Assembly: GCA_964650525.1 (NCBI GenBank)
Contig: CAZYUA010000005.1
Span: 75,715-139,714 of the forward strand
Source: UBA1413 sp964650525
GTDB lineage: Bacteria; Bacteroidota; Bacteroidia; Bacteroidales; Prolixibacteraceae
DNA length: 64,000 bases
Direction: 5' to 3'
Part shown: piece by piece, positions 8,379 to 16,430 of the stretch
How positions within the stretch are numbered: the first letter of the stretch is position 1
Layout: each line of letters starts with the position of its first letter
Notes under the pieces: model-generated
The model's database searches: none
Seen by the model: only the letters and a program-made list of their open reading frames with translations
Told to the model about the DNA's origin: nothing
Translations under genes and position numbers: made by a program

Positions 8379-9608
8379 TTACTCGTTGATTTGATATTCC
8401 TTGATTTTCCGGTACAGGGTTCTTTCAGAGATACCCAATTCCTGTGCCGCAAATTTTCTTTTCCCCCCGTGTTTCTCAAGCGCTTTTCTGATCAGTTCGA
8501 TTTCTTTTTCTTCCAACGACAGCGATTCCTCCACATACTCTTCCGTATCAAGGATGTCCTCTTTTTCGAAGGGAGCAGACTGAAAGGGTCTGGAGATGTT
8601 TTTTCCTGGAATAACTTCCGCTTCGGGATGGACCAATTTCCGGATAATCTGGGCATGATCTTCCGACAAAGCTCCGCCATCCCTTTCGTGCAGAATATCC
8701 AGGACCAGTTTTTTCAGGTCGTTCATATCCTTTTTCATATCAAACAAAACCTGATACAGGATTTCCCGTTCACTGGAAAAGAATTTCTCCTGGGGACTGC
8801 CCATCAAAACCGGAAGATTGCTCCTCGCTGGTTCCGGCAAATAATTCTGTAATACGGAGGCTGAAATATCTCTTTTTTGCTCGATGATGGAGATCTGTTC
8901 CGTAATATTTTTCAATTGCCTGACATTTCCCGGCCAATGGTAATGTAACAGAACCGCTTTGGCATCCTCTTCCAGCCGAATGGAAGGCATCCGGTATTTT
9001 TCGGCAAAATCGGATGCAAACTTTCTGAATAACAACAATATATCGTCAGAACGGTTTCTCAAAGGCTGGATAATGATGGGAACGGTATTTAGCCGGTAAT
9101 ACAAATCCTCCCGGAATTTGCCGGCGTCTATGGCAGAGGATAACACCATATTGGTGGCAGCAATAACCCTGACATTGGTTTTCAGGACCTTTGAGGAGCC
9201 CACTTTGATAAACTCACCGCTCTCCAGAACTCTCAGCAGTCTGACCTGGGTAGATAAAGGCAACTCGCCGATTTCATCCAGGAAAATAGTCCCTCCGTCG
9301 GCTTCCTCGAAATAGCCTTTCCTGTCGGATAAGGCACCGGTAAAAGAGCCCTTTTCATGCCCAAAGAGTTCCGAATCGATGGTTCCTTCCGGAATCGCCC
9401 CGCAGTTTACAGCAATATACCTTCCGTGTTTCCTGGTGGAATGATGATGGATAATCTGCGGGAAGATCTCCTTTCCGGTTCCGCTCTCCCCGGTAATCAA
9501 TACCGAAAGGTCGGTAGGTGCCACCTGTACCGCCACTTCTATGGCCCTGCTCAGGTCCGGTGAGTTGCCGATAATCCCGAAACGCTGTTTGATCCCCTGA
9601 ACGTCCAT
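8379..9608 (-). CDS. Sigma-54-dependent transcriptional activator without receiver domain
   Basis: This AAA+ activator remodels sigma-54 RNA polymerase. It has Walker A GESGTGKE, the sigma-54 contact loop GSFTGA (a common variant of GAFTGA), Walker B GGTIFLDEIGEL, the sensor regions, and a C-terminal Fis-type helix-turn-helix (RKFAAQELGISERTLYRKI). There is no N-terminal receiver or sensory domain, so input must come from elsewhere or activity may be constitutive. An upstream in-frame TTG at 9632 could extend it by 8 residues. However, it lies inside a perfect -7 promoter element, so I place the start at the ATG at 9608 (about 409 residues). It heads the operon with lptE and secG. Confidence 0.88.
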   Translation of the reverse strand: MDVQGIKQRFGIIGNSPDLSRAIEVAVQVAPTDLSVLITGESGTGKEIFPQIIHHHSTRKHGRYIAVNCGAIPEGTIDSELFGHEKGSFTGALSDRKGYFEEADGGTIFLDEIGELPLSTQVRLLRVLESGEFIKVGSSKVLKTNVRVIAATNMVLSSAIDAGKFREDLYYRLNTVPIIIQPLRNRSDDILLLFRKFASDFAEKYRMPSIRLEEDAKAVLLHYHWPGNVRQLKNITEQISIIEQKRDISASVLQNYLPEPARSNLPVLMGSPQEKFFSSEREILYQVLFDMKKDMNDLKKLVLDILHERDGGALSEDHAQIIRKLVHPEAEVIPGKNISRPFQSAPFEKEDILDTEEYVEESLSLEEKEIELIRKALEKHGGKRKFAAQELGISERTLYRKIKEYQINE

Positions 9609-9629
9609 GTGTCTGTTTCTGAAAGTGTG

Positions 9630-9637
9630 CAAATTTA
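9630..9637 (-). promoter_or_regulatory. -7 promoter element of the sigma-54 activator-lptE-secG operon
   Basis: The minus strand reads TAAATTTG, a full match to TAnnTTTG. The expected transcription start, near 9623, leaves a leader of about 15 nt to the ATG at 9608. This decides the start codon of the activator. The -33 region is poor (GATT at the right distance). Confidence 0.55.
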
Positions 9638-9695
9638 CATTTTTTTGGCCTTCTTAAATCTATAGAAAAGGAATTAACTGTATTTTGGCCCTTAC

Positions 9696-9805
9696 GTATG
9701 AAACGAGCATCCCGACTGAGGCGGGACAAAAGGCCTCGTAAATTCAACCCCCGCCGGTAGGCATGGCAGACGGGCAGTAGGCAGGCGAGCTCCACAGGTA
9801 TGAAA
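9696..9805. repeat. GC-rich intergenic element flanked by 8-bp direct repeats
   Basis: The octamer GTATGAAA occurs at 9696-9703 and again at 9798-9805, on either side of a 94-bp GC-rich segment in an otherwise AT-rich spacer. The insert contains short inverted stretches (TCCCG...CGGGA; purine-rich GGCAGACGGGCAGTAGGCAGG). The flanking octamers look like a target-site duplication, but I see no good terminal inverted repeats. It may be a small non-autonomous element or an interspersed intergenic repeat. Confidence 0.45.
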
Positions 9806-9868
9806 AGCAGAATAAATCGTTAAGCAGTATATAATTGAATATCATAATATTAACTTAAATATTTACGG

Positions 9869-10621
9869 GTGAAATTTCTGGGAATTATTCCGGCCCGGTT
9901 TCAGTCCACACGATTCCCGGGCAAACCGCTTGCTCTGATTTTGGGGAAACCCATGATCCTGTGGGTTGTTGAACGGGCTTCCGAAGTACTGGATGAAGTT
10001 TGGGTAGCCACAGACCATCCCGGGATTGCACAGGTGGTTGAAAATTCAGGGGGCAAAGTCGTTCTGACTTCCGCAGACCATCAAAGCGGCACAGACCGGT
10101 GTGCTGAAGCCGCCTCCCTCCTGGAAGACAAACTTGATTTTGATGTTGTCGTGAACATCCAGGGAGATGAACCCTTCATCAAACCCTCGCAGATTACCAC
10201 CCTTACCGGATGCTTCACACCTGAAGTGAAAATTGCAACGCTGGCCAGGAAAATCGACAGCTTTTCTGAACTGGAAAACCCGAACAAACCCAAAGTGGTC
10301 ATCAGCAAGGAGGGTTATGCCCTCTATTTCAGCCGATCGGTTGTTCCCTATATCCGGGGAGCTGCTACCCATGAATGGTTAAGTCGTCACCCATTCCTCG
10401 CACATGTCGGAATTTACGCCTTCCGCAAGGAGGTACTCCAGGAAATCACCCGCTTGCCGGTGGGAACCCTGGAATCGGCAGAATCGCTCGAGCAACTCCG
10501 GTGGCTCGAAAATGGGTACTCCATCCGGGTCGTTGAAACGGAACATTCTGGATTTGGAATCGATACCCCTGAAGATCTGGCTCAGGCTGTAGAATTTTTA
10601 AAAAAAACAGCAGATAAATAA
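9869..10621 (+). CDS. kdsB: 3-deoxy-manno-octulosonate cytidylyltransferase
   Basis: The enzyme makes CMP-Kdo from CTP and Kdo, activating the sugar that links lipid A to the LPS core. The 250-residue protein begins with the nucleotidyltransferase motif FLGIIPARFQSTRFPGKPLA. It carries WVATDHPGIAQ, the QGDEPFI metal/nucleotide site, and the C-terminal GFGIDTPEDLAQA. Length is normal. The start codon is GTG; the conserved N-terminus begins immediately after it. The GC-rich repeat element ends 63 bp upstream. It is divergent from the sigma-54 activator-lptE operon, which also serves LPS assembly. Confidence 0.94.
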   Translation: MKFLGIIPARFQSTRFPGKPLALILGKPMILWVVERASEVLDEVWVATDHPGIAQVVENSGGKVVLTSADHQSGTDRCAEAASLLEDKLDFDVVVNIQGDEPFIKPSQITTLTGCFTPEVKIATLARKIDSFSELENPNKPKVVISKEGYALYFSRSVVPYIRGAATHEWLSRHPFLAHVGIYAFRKEVLQEITRLPVGTLESAESLEQLRWLENGYSIRVVETEHSGFGIDTPEDLAQAVEFLKKTADK

Positions 10622-10631
10622 TAAATGGTAT

Positions 10632-10639
10632 TATATTTG
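10632..10639 (+). promoter_or_regulatory. -7 promoter element for the small T9SS-sorted protein
   Basis: TATATTTG is a full match to TAnnTTTG, 24 bp before the next start codon and just past the kdsB stop. The -33 box is not recognisable. Confidence 0.45.
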
Positions 10640-10663
10640 TGTTTTTACGGGAAATCATAAATA

Positions 10664-11032
10664 ATGAATAAACTTTTCGCATCGGTACTTTGGATATTCA
10701 TGCTGTTAACATGGCCAGGCAAGGCAGTCAGCAGCAGGGTGGACATGACCGTCGCGCCGGGGGTTGAAAACCCGGTCACCGCCTTTGATGTGAAAGTTTT
10801 CCCCAATCCCGTGGTCAATAAGCGGTTCACAGTGGAGACCAACACGTGGGCTATTCAGGAAATCCGGATTCTTAATATTGCCGGGGTGGAGGTCCTGGTA
10901 AAAAAGATGGATACCCCCATAAACCGGGTGCAGATATTTACCGGTACCATTCCCCGGGGGATCTACCTGTTAAAGATTTCAGCCGGAAATCAAGCCACCA
11001 AAACCCTGAAACTTCTGATCAGCGAACCGTAA
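10664..11032 (+). CDS. Small secreted protein consisting mainly of a T9SS type A sorting domain
   Basis: The protein has only 122 residues. Residues 1-23 are a signal peptide. From about residue 43 to the end it matches the Por-secretion C-terminal sorting domain: FDVKVFPNPV, EIRILNIAGVEVL, GIYLLKISAGNQATKTLKLLI. Only about 20 residues separate the signal peptide from the sorting domain, so there is almost no cargo. T9SS sorting domains normally direct large proteins through the outer membrane and are removed by PorU. Whether this is a remnant of a larger secreted protein or a functional small one cannot be told from sequence. It has its own -7 element, which argues against simple decay. Confidence 0.8.
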   Translation: MNKLFASVLWIFMLLTWPGKAVSSRVDMTVAPGVENPVTAFDVKVFPNPVVNKRFTVETNTWAIQEIRILNIAGVEVLVKKMDTPINRVQIFTGTIPRGIYLLKISAGNQATKTLKLLISEP

Positions 11033-11067
11033 GCAACCGGGTTTTTTCACTTTCACGTCGGAGCCTT

Positions 11068-12588
11068 TCAACGGCTTCTCATTCTCAACACTCCTAGCAA
11101 ACCACGTGTTATTTCACGGGCTACCGTCCTGGTTACCGAGCTCTTCATTATCTTTTCAAAGGTCGACACCTTCCTCGACGTCCTCCCTGACCCGGAATAT
11201 TTACCGGCTTTTTCTCTCATATCCCGGGCCTCGAGCTGCTCCATTTTTTCCATCAGCATCTCATGGGCACTGTCACGGTCTATATCCCTGTTGTATTTTG
11301 TAAGTAAGGCTGAATGATCGATCAGCTCGCGAATTTCCGCATCGGTGAGAACATCCATCCTGGAATAGGGAGGTCTGATAAGGGTATGAACGAGTTCTGT
11401 AGGTCTGCCCTTTTCATCCAGAGCGGTTACCATAGCCTCTCCGGTTCCCATCCTTGTGATCAGTTCGTCAGCCGCATAAAACTCGGAGAGAGGATAATTT
11501 TCTGACGCTGTTTTGATGGCTTTGCGATCTTTGGCAGTGAAAGCCCGCAGAGAATGCTGGATTTTCAGCCCCAGCTGACCCAGTACTTCAGCAGGAATGT
11601 CATCGGGCGATTGGGTAACCAGTACGATGCCTACCCCTTTCGAACGGATCAGCTTGATGGTCACCTCAAACTGATCCATTAGCGTCTTGGTGGCATTCCT
11701 GAATACCAAATGAGCTTCATCAAAAAAGAGGACCAGTTCCGGTCTCTTCACATCCCCTTTTTCAGGAAATTTCTGGAATATCTCAGCCAGAAGACAAAGC
11801 ATGAAGGTACTGAACATTGCGGTACTGCTCTGTATGTCGGTAACCCTGAAAATGTTAATAATGCCCCGGCCATCCCTGGAGGTACGCAACAGATCCTCAA
11901 TTTCGAACGAAGGCTCCCCGAAAAACCGGCCAGCACCCTGCTGTTCGAGGCTTGTAATGCCGCGCATGATTGTCCCTGCTGAAGCAGACATGAAAAAACC
12001 ATAATCCCGCTGGAACTCTTCCTTGCCTTCCTTCTGAATAAACTTAAGTACCGTTTTCAGGTCCTCAAGGTCCAGGAGGGGCAACCCCCTGTCATCACAA
12101 TATTTGAAGACCATCGCCAGGATTCCGGTTTGGTTTTCGTTAAGGTCTAATATTTTACCCAGCAAAACAGGTCCGAATTCCGATACAGTAGCTTTCAGCC
12201 TCACCCCCGGTTCATTCGAAATGGTCAACAGCTCAGCCGGATACCCGGCAGGTTGCCAGTCGATACCTACAGTCCGGGACCGTTTTTCAATAACGGGATT
12301 CATGGTTCCCGGGACGGCAATGCCGCTCAGGTCTCCCTTAACATCCATCAGAAGTACGGGAATTCCTGCCTGTGATAGGCTCTCTGCAATCACCTGAAGG
12401 GTTTTGGTCTTTCCGGTACCGGTGGCTCCCGCAATGAGCCCATGCTGATTCAGCGTTTTTAAGGGCACCTTTACCTGACAACCGGTCTCCTGGTCGTCTC
12501 CCAGAATGGCCGATCCCAGAAGAAGCGAATCGCCCTTGAACGTATAACTCGTTTGAACGGCACTGATAAATTTATCCATGGTTTCCAT
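11068..12588 (-). CDS. HerA-like ATPase, DUF853 family
   Basis: This is a 506-residue FtsK/HerA-class P-loop ATPase. It shows Walker A GLIAGATGTGKTKTL (near residue 38), VLLMDVKGDLSGIAVPG, and Walker B LVLFFDEAHLVF. A sensor region VTQSPDDIPAEVLGQLGLKIQH and the typical DUF853 arginine- and lysine-rich C-terminus follow. Members are called 'helicase HerA-like C-terminal domain-containing' proteins, and their cellular role is not well settled. No NurA nuclease partner is adjacent, which sets it apart from the archaeal HerA-NurA pair. It is divergent from the guanine deaminase and has its own -7 element. Confidence 0.85.
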   Translation of the reverse strand: METMDKFISAVQTSYTFKGDSLLLGSAILGDDQETGCQVKVPLKTLNQHGLIAGATGTGKTKTLQVIAESLSQAGIPVLLMDVKGDLSGIAVPGTMNPVIEKRSRTVGIDWQPAGYPAELLTISNEPGVRLKATVSEFGPVLLGKILDLNENQTGILAMVFKYCDDRGLPLLDLEDLKTVLKFIQKEGKEEFQRDYGFFMSASAGTIMRGITSLEQQGAGRFFGEPSFEIEDLLRTSRDGRGIINIFRVTDIQSSTAMFSTFMLCLLAEIFQKFPEKGDVKRPELVLFFDEAHLVFRNATKTLMDQFEVTIKLIRSKGVGIVLVTQSPDDIPAEVLGQLGLKIQHSLRAFTAKDRKAIKTASENYPLSEFYAADELITRMGTGEAMVTALDEKGRPTELVHTLIRPPYSRMDVLTDAEIRELIDHSALLTKYNRDIDRDSAHEMLMEKMEQLEARDMREKAGKYSGSGRTSRKVSTFEKIMKSSVTRTVAREITRGLLGVLRMRSR

Positions 12589-12612
12589 AATTCCGGCTTG
12601 TGGTTATTCAGA

Positions 12613-12620
12613 CAAAAATA
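12613..12620 (-). promoter_or_regulatory. -7 promoter element for the HerA-like ATPase gene
   Basis: The minus strand reads TATTTTTG, a full match to TAnnTTTG, 24 bp before the start codon. No convincing -33 box is present. Confidence 0.4.
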
Positions 12621-12686
12621 ACCAATTTGTCAAAACAGAATTCAGTTCCGTCTGAATTCATTATATTTACCCTCAGCAAGAGAACC

Positions 12687-13172
12687 ATGGACAAACCGGA
12701 AAACGTAAGGAAGCATTTCATGCGGAAAGCCGCAGATTTGGCTGCCCATGCTGTCAGAAATAACCTGGGCGGGCCTTTTGGTGCCGTTGTAGTCAGGGAA
12801 GGGGTCATCATCGGGGAAGGGTATAACACGGTCACTTCCGTCAATGATCCTACGGCACACGCCGAAATCGTGGCCATCAGGAATGCCTGCCGGTATCTGG
12901 GCAGTTTCCAGCTGACAGATTGCGACCTATACTCCACGTGCGAACCCTGTCCGATGTGCATGGGAGCCATTTATTGGGCACGCCCCAAAAATCTCTATTA
13001 TGCCTCCACACGCGAGGATGCCGCAGATGCCGGGTTTGACGATTCCTTCATTTACGACGAACTGGCACGGCCCTCCGCCCAAAGAAGCATCACTACAACC
13101 TACACCCCGGCTAAAGAGGCGGTTGAACTATTCCGCCTTTGGAAATCAAAAGATGATAAAATCAGGTATTAG
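12687..13172 (+). CDS. guaD: Guanine deaminase (cytidine deaminase-like fold)
   Basis: The enzyme deaminates guanine to xanthine in purine salvage. The zinc site is complete: HAEIVAIR supplies His and the catalytic Glu, and CEPCPMCMGAIYWARP supplies the two Cys ligands. The stretches GGPFGAVVV, NDPTAHAE and DAADAGFDDSFIYDEL match the Bacillus-type GuaD rather than the tRNA adenosine deaminase TadA. The reading frame is open from 12600, but I start at the ATG at 12687. A TATATTTA element lies at 12662-12669, and homologues begin close to this point. The resulting 161 residues are the usual family length. Confidence 0.88.
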   Translation: MDKPENVRKHFMRKAADLAAHAVRNNLGGPFGAVVVREGVIIGEGYNTVTSVNDPTAHAEIVAIRNACRYLGSFQLTDCDLYSTCEPCPMCMGAIYWARPKNLYYASTREDAADAGFDDSFIYDELARPSAQRSITTTYTPAKEAVELFRLWKSKDDKIRY

Positions 13173-13267
13173 AATGTGCGTAATTATTCTTATATTCGGA
13201 TAATGAAAACCAGACCTGCACTGAATTGTGTAATGTCTTGATAAACATACATTTAAATTGAAGAATT

Positions 13268-13675
13268 ATGGCAAAAAAAATTGTTGAAATTGAAGGAATC
13301 GGACCGGTTTTTGCAGACAAACTCTCCAAAGCCGGCGTTGTTACTGTTGAAAACCTCCTGGATAAAGGGGCAACCCGTACCGGAAGGAAAAATATTGCCG
13401 AAACATCGGGAATTGATGAAGGCAAAGTATTGGATTGGGTCAACATGGCCGACCTTTTCAGAATCAAGGGCATTGGCCCCCAGTATTCCGAACTCCTGAA
13501 GGCTGCCGGAGTAGATACGGTAAAAGAACTGAGAAACAGAAATGCAGATAACCTTCATGCCAAACTGGTTGAAGTTCAGGCAGAAAAGAAAATTACCCGG
13601 GCCGTGCCGGCACTTAAGCAGGTCGTTAAGTTCGTCGACCAGGCCAAGAACCTGCCCCCCATTGTTACCTATTAA
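13268..13675 (+). CDS. DUF4332 helix-hairpin-helix protein
   Basis: The 135-residue cytoplasmic protein contains two helix-hairpin-helix-like units: IEGIGPVFADKLSKAGVVTVENLLDKGA (residues 7-34) and RIKGIGPQYSELLKAAGVDTVKEL (about residues 64-87). This arrangement is the DUF4332 family, thought to bind nucleic acid non-specifically by analogy with other HhH proteins. No catalytic domain is attached. It is followed by a clear intrinsic terminator and stands alone. Confidence 0.85.
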   Translation: MAKKIVEIEGIGPVFADKLSKAGVVTVENLLDKGATRTGRKNIAETSGIDEGKVLDWVNMADLFRIKGIGPQYSELLKAAGVDTVKELRNRNADNLHAKLVEVQAEKKITRAVPALKQVVKFVDQAKNLPPIVTY

Positions 13676-13700
13676 AGAAATAGATCTTTTAAATTCAGGA

Positions 13701-13740
13701 GAGGCTGTTCCGGGTATGGAAACAGCCTCTTTTATTTTTT
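13701..13740 (+). terminator. Intrinsic terminator after the DUF4332 gene
   Basis: GAGGCTGTT (13701-13709) pairs with AACAGCCTC (13721-13729), with further CC/GG pairing inside, followed by a T-rich run to 13740. It lies 26 bp past the stop codon. Confidence 0.88.
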
Positions 13741-13747
13741 AACTTTG
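13740..13747 (+). promoter_or_regulatory. -7 promoter element of the leuS operon
   Basis: TAACTTTG is a full match to TAnnTTTG. It directly abuts the upstream terminator and lies 31 bp before the leuS start. No TTTG is seen at the -33 distance, where the terminator stem lies. Confidence 0.45.
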
Positions 13748-13778
13748 CGGCTTTTCAGAAGGAAAACCAGAAACCGCC

Positions 13779-16430
13779 ATGGAATACAATTTTCGGGACA
13801 TCGAGCCAAAATGGCAGCACTATTGGAAGAACAACAACACCTTTAAAACGGAAAATGATTTTTCCAGGCCCAAATATTATATTTTGGATATGTTTCCCTA
13901 TCCTTCAGGCGCAGGCCTCCATGTGGGGCATCCCGAAGGATATACCGCAACCGATATTATCAGTCGTTACAAGCGGATGAAGGGTTTTAACGTTTTGCAC
14001 CCAATGGGATGGGATGCCTTTGGTTTGCCGGCCGAACAGTATGCCATGCAAACCGGGACCCATCCTGCCGTCACGACCCTTGAAAATTGCAACACATTCC
14101 GCAGACAGATTCAATCCCTCGGGCTCAGTTACGACTGGGACCGGGAAATAAACACGACCGACCCGGATTATTTCAAGTGGACTCAGTGGATTTTTATCCG
14201 GTTATACAATACCTGGTACGATCAGGAGTTAAAAAAAGGCCGGCCGATAGCTGAACTTCGCGTACCTTCTGAAGTGCAAGCCGGAGGCAGGGAGGCAGTC
14301 GACCACTATATTTCAGAGCGGAGACTCGCATACTACGGCGATGCTCAGGTTTGGTGGTGCCAATCGTGCCGCACAGTTTGCGCCAATGAAGAAGTCCTTA
14401 CCGACGGATCGCATGAAAAATGCGGGCATCAGGTTATCCGCAAGAACCTGAAGCAGTGGCTCATGAGGATACCCCTGTATGCCGAAAGACTGCTCAGCGG
14501 CTTGGATATTCTGGATTGGCCGGAGGGTGTGAAAGATATGCAAAGGAACTGGATCGGAAAATCCTCGGGAGCGGAAATCAATTTTTGCATCCTGGGATCT
14601 GAAGAGGTTCTGAAAGTATACACCACCCGTCCCGATACTCTTTTCGGAGCTACTTACATGGTGGTATCGCCCGAGCATCCGCTGGTCGGACAACTCGCCA
14701 CACCGGAGTATCAGAACAAGGTAACGGACTATATCCACGCTGCCTCCCTCAAATCAGACCTGGACCGGACAGAACTTTCCAAGGAAAAAACAGGGATCTT
14801 CACAGGACGCTATGCTGTCAATCCTGTCACCGGACAGCCGATTCCGGTTTGGATAGCCGATTATGTCCTGATGGGTTACGGCACCGGTGCTATCATGGCA
14901 GTACCCGCTCATGACACCCGCGATTTTGAATTTGCCCGAAAATTTAACATCCCCGTCATCTGTATTCTGGACCCTGCCGATGCCGATCCTCCGACCCGGG
15001 AGAAAGTGCTTGCAGGAAAAGCCTGCTGGACCGGCGACGGGAATTATATCCGCTCAGATAACCCGGAAAAAAGAATTTCCATCAACGGGATGAGCAAGGA
15101 AAATGGAATCGAAGCCATGATCCGCTGGTTAACCGACACCGGCATCGGAAAAGCCACTGTAAACTTTAAAATCCGTGACTGGCTGTTTAGCAGGCAACGC
15201 TATTGGGGTGAGCCTTTCCCGGTGATTCACTGGGAAGACGGAGAGATCACCATCGACACGGACCTCCCCGTCAGGCTGCCGGAACTCGAAAAATATGAAC
15301 CGGGTGAGGGCGGTGAATCTCCCCTGGCCAATGCCCCGGAGTGGCTCCGTGTCACCGGAGAGGGAGGACGCAAGGGACGGCGTGAAACCAACACAATGCC
15401 CCAGTGGGCTGGATCCTGCTGGTATTACCTGCGTTTTACCGACCCCGGCAACAAGGAAAGGATTTTTGACCCGGCACTGGAAAAATACTGGATGCCCGTG
15501 GATTTGTATATCGGCGGTGCAGAACATGCCGTACTCCACCTCCTCTACAGCCGTTTCTGGCATAAGGTATTGTTCGACCTGGGCATCGTTTCGCACGAAG
15601 AACCTTTTTCAAAACTCTTCAACCAGGGGATGATCCTTGCCTTTGCCTATGAAACGCGGACAGGCGCCAAGGTCAGTTCCGACCTGGTCGAAGATCGCGA
15701 TGGCCTCTTCATCCATCGTGAAACAGGAGAAGAATTGCAACAGATCGTGGCAAAGATGTCAAAATCCCTGAAAAACGTCGTCAACCCGGATGACGTGGTC
15801 AGACAATACGGGGCTGATTCATTGCGCCTGTATGAAATGTTTATGGGGCCCCTCGACGAACGGAAACCATGGGCTGAAAACGGAGTGAAAGGAGTGTTCA
15901 ACTTCCTGAACCGGGTTTACCGGTTTTTTACCGATCCGGGAACCATCGCCACCGGCCCTGAAGATCCGGAAACCGTGAAACTCCTCCACCAAACCATCGC
16001 AAAAGTGACCTCCGATATCGAAAACCTGAAATTCAACACCGCAATTTCCGCCCTGATGGTTTTCAACAACTTTGTCATGAAAAAAGGTAGGGTAACCCAC
16101 GAAACAGCCGGAATATTCACGAAAATCTTATCGCCGTTTGCACCCCACCTGGGAGAAGAACTCTGGTCGCTCTGCGGGCATACCCCTTCTCTGGCCTACG
16201 AACCATGGCCGGTGGCCGACATCCATCTTCTCGTCGAGGAGCGCTTTTTGTATCCTGTCTCTTTTAACGGGAAAATGCGTTTTAAACTTGAGTTACCGAT
16301 GACCCTGACGGAGGAGGAGATCCGGAACGCCGTTCTGGAAAACGAAAAAAGCGCACGGTATCTGGAAGGGAAAAACCTCCGGCAAATCATCATTGTACGC
16401 GGGAAAATCATCAATGTTGTCGTTCCATGA
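13779..16430 (+). CDS. leuS: Leucyl-tRNA synthetase
   Basis: The enzyme charges tRNA-Leu with leucine. The 883-residue class I synthetase has the HIGH-type motif GAGLHVGHPEGYTATD and the MGWDAFGLPAEQYAM stretch. It also has a zinc-like Cys cluster (WWCQSCRTVC...HEKCGH), the CP1 editing domain (VYTTRPDTLFGATYMV and the editing site YGTGAIMAVPAHDTRDFEFA), and KMSKS at residues 659-663. Length and domain order are normal for bacterial LeuRS. It heads an operon: the next gene overlaps its stop by 4 bp (ATGA). Confidence 0.97.
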   Translation: MEYNFRDIEPKWQHYWKNNNTFKTENDFSRPKYYILDMFPYPSGAGLHVGHPEGYTATDIISRYKRMKGFNVLHPMGWDAFGLPAEQYAMQTGTHPAVTTLENCNTFRRQIQSLGLSYDWDREINTTDPDYFKWTQWIFIRLYNTWYDQELKKGRPIAELRVPSEVQAGGREAVDHYISERRLAYYGDAQVWWCQSCRTVCANEEVLTDGSHEKCGHQVIRKNLKQWLMRIPLYAERLLSGLDILDWPEGVKDMQRNWIGKSSGAEINFCILGSEEVLKVYTTRPDTLFGATYMVVSPEHPLVGQLATPEYQNKVTDYIHAASLKSDLDRTELSKEKTGIFTGRYAVNPVTGQPIPVWIADYVLMGYGTGAIMAVPAHDTRDFEFARKFNIPVICILDPADADPPTREKVLAGKACWTGDGNYIRSDNPEKRISINGMSKENGIEAMIRWLTDTGIGKATVNFKIRDWLFSRQRYWGEPFPVIHWEDGEITIDTDLPVRLPELEKYEPGEGGESPLANAPEWLRVTGEGGRKGRRETNTMPQWAGSCWYYLRFTDPGNKERIFDPALEKYWMPVDLYIGGAEHAVLHLLYSRFWHKVLFDLGIVSHEEPFSKLFNQGMILAFAYETRTGAKVSSDLVEDRDGLFIHRETGEELQQIVAKMSKSLKNVVNPDDVVRQYGADSLRLYEMFMGPLDERKPWAENGVKGVFNFLNRVYRFFTDPGTIATGPEDPETVKLLHQTIAKVTSDIENLKFNTAISALMVFNNFVMKKGRVTHETAGIFTKILSPFAPHLGEELWSLCGHTPSLAYEPWPVADIHLLVEERFLYPVSFNGKMRFKLELPMTLTEEEIRNAVLENEKSARYLEGKNLRQIIIVRGKIINVVVP

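Noticed and set aside
13225..13255. Promoter-like ATTG-N19-TACATTTA before the DUF4332 gene
   Set aside because: The spacing is right, but transcription would start only about 6 bp before the ATG and both boxes are imperfect. In this AT-rich spacer a chance match is likely.
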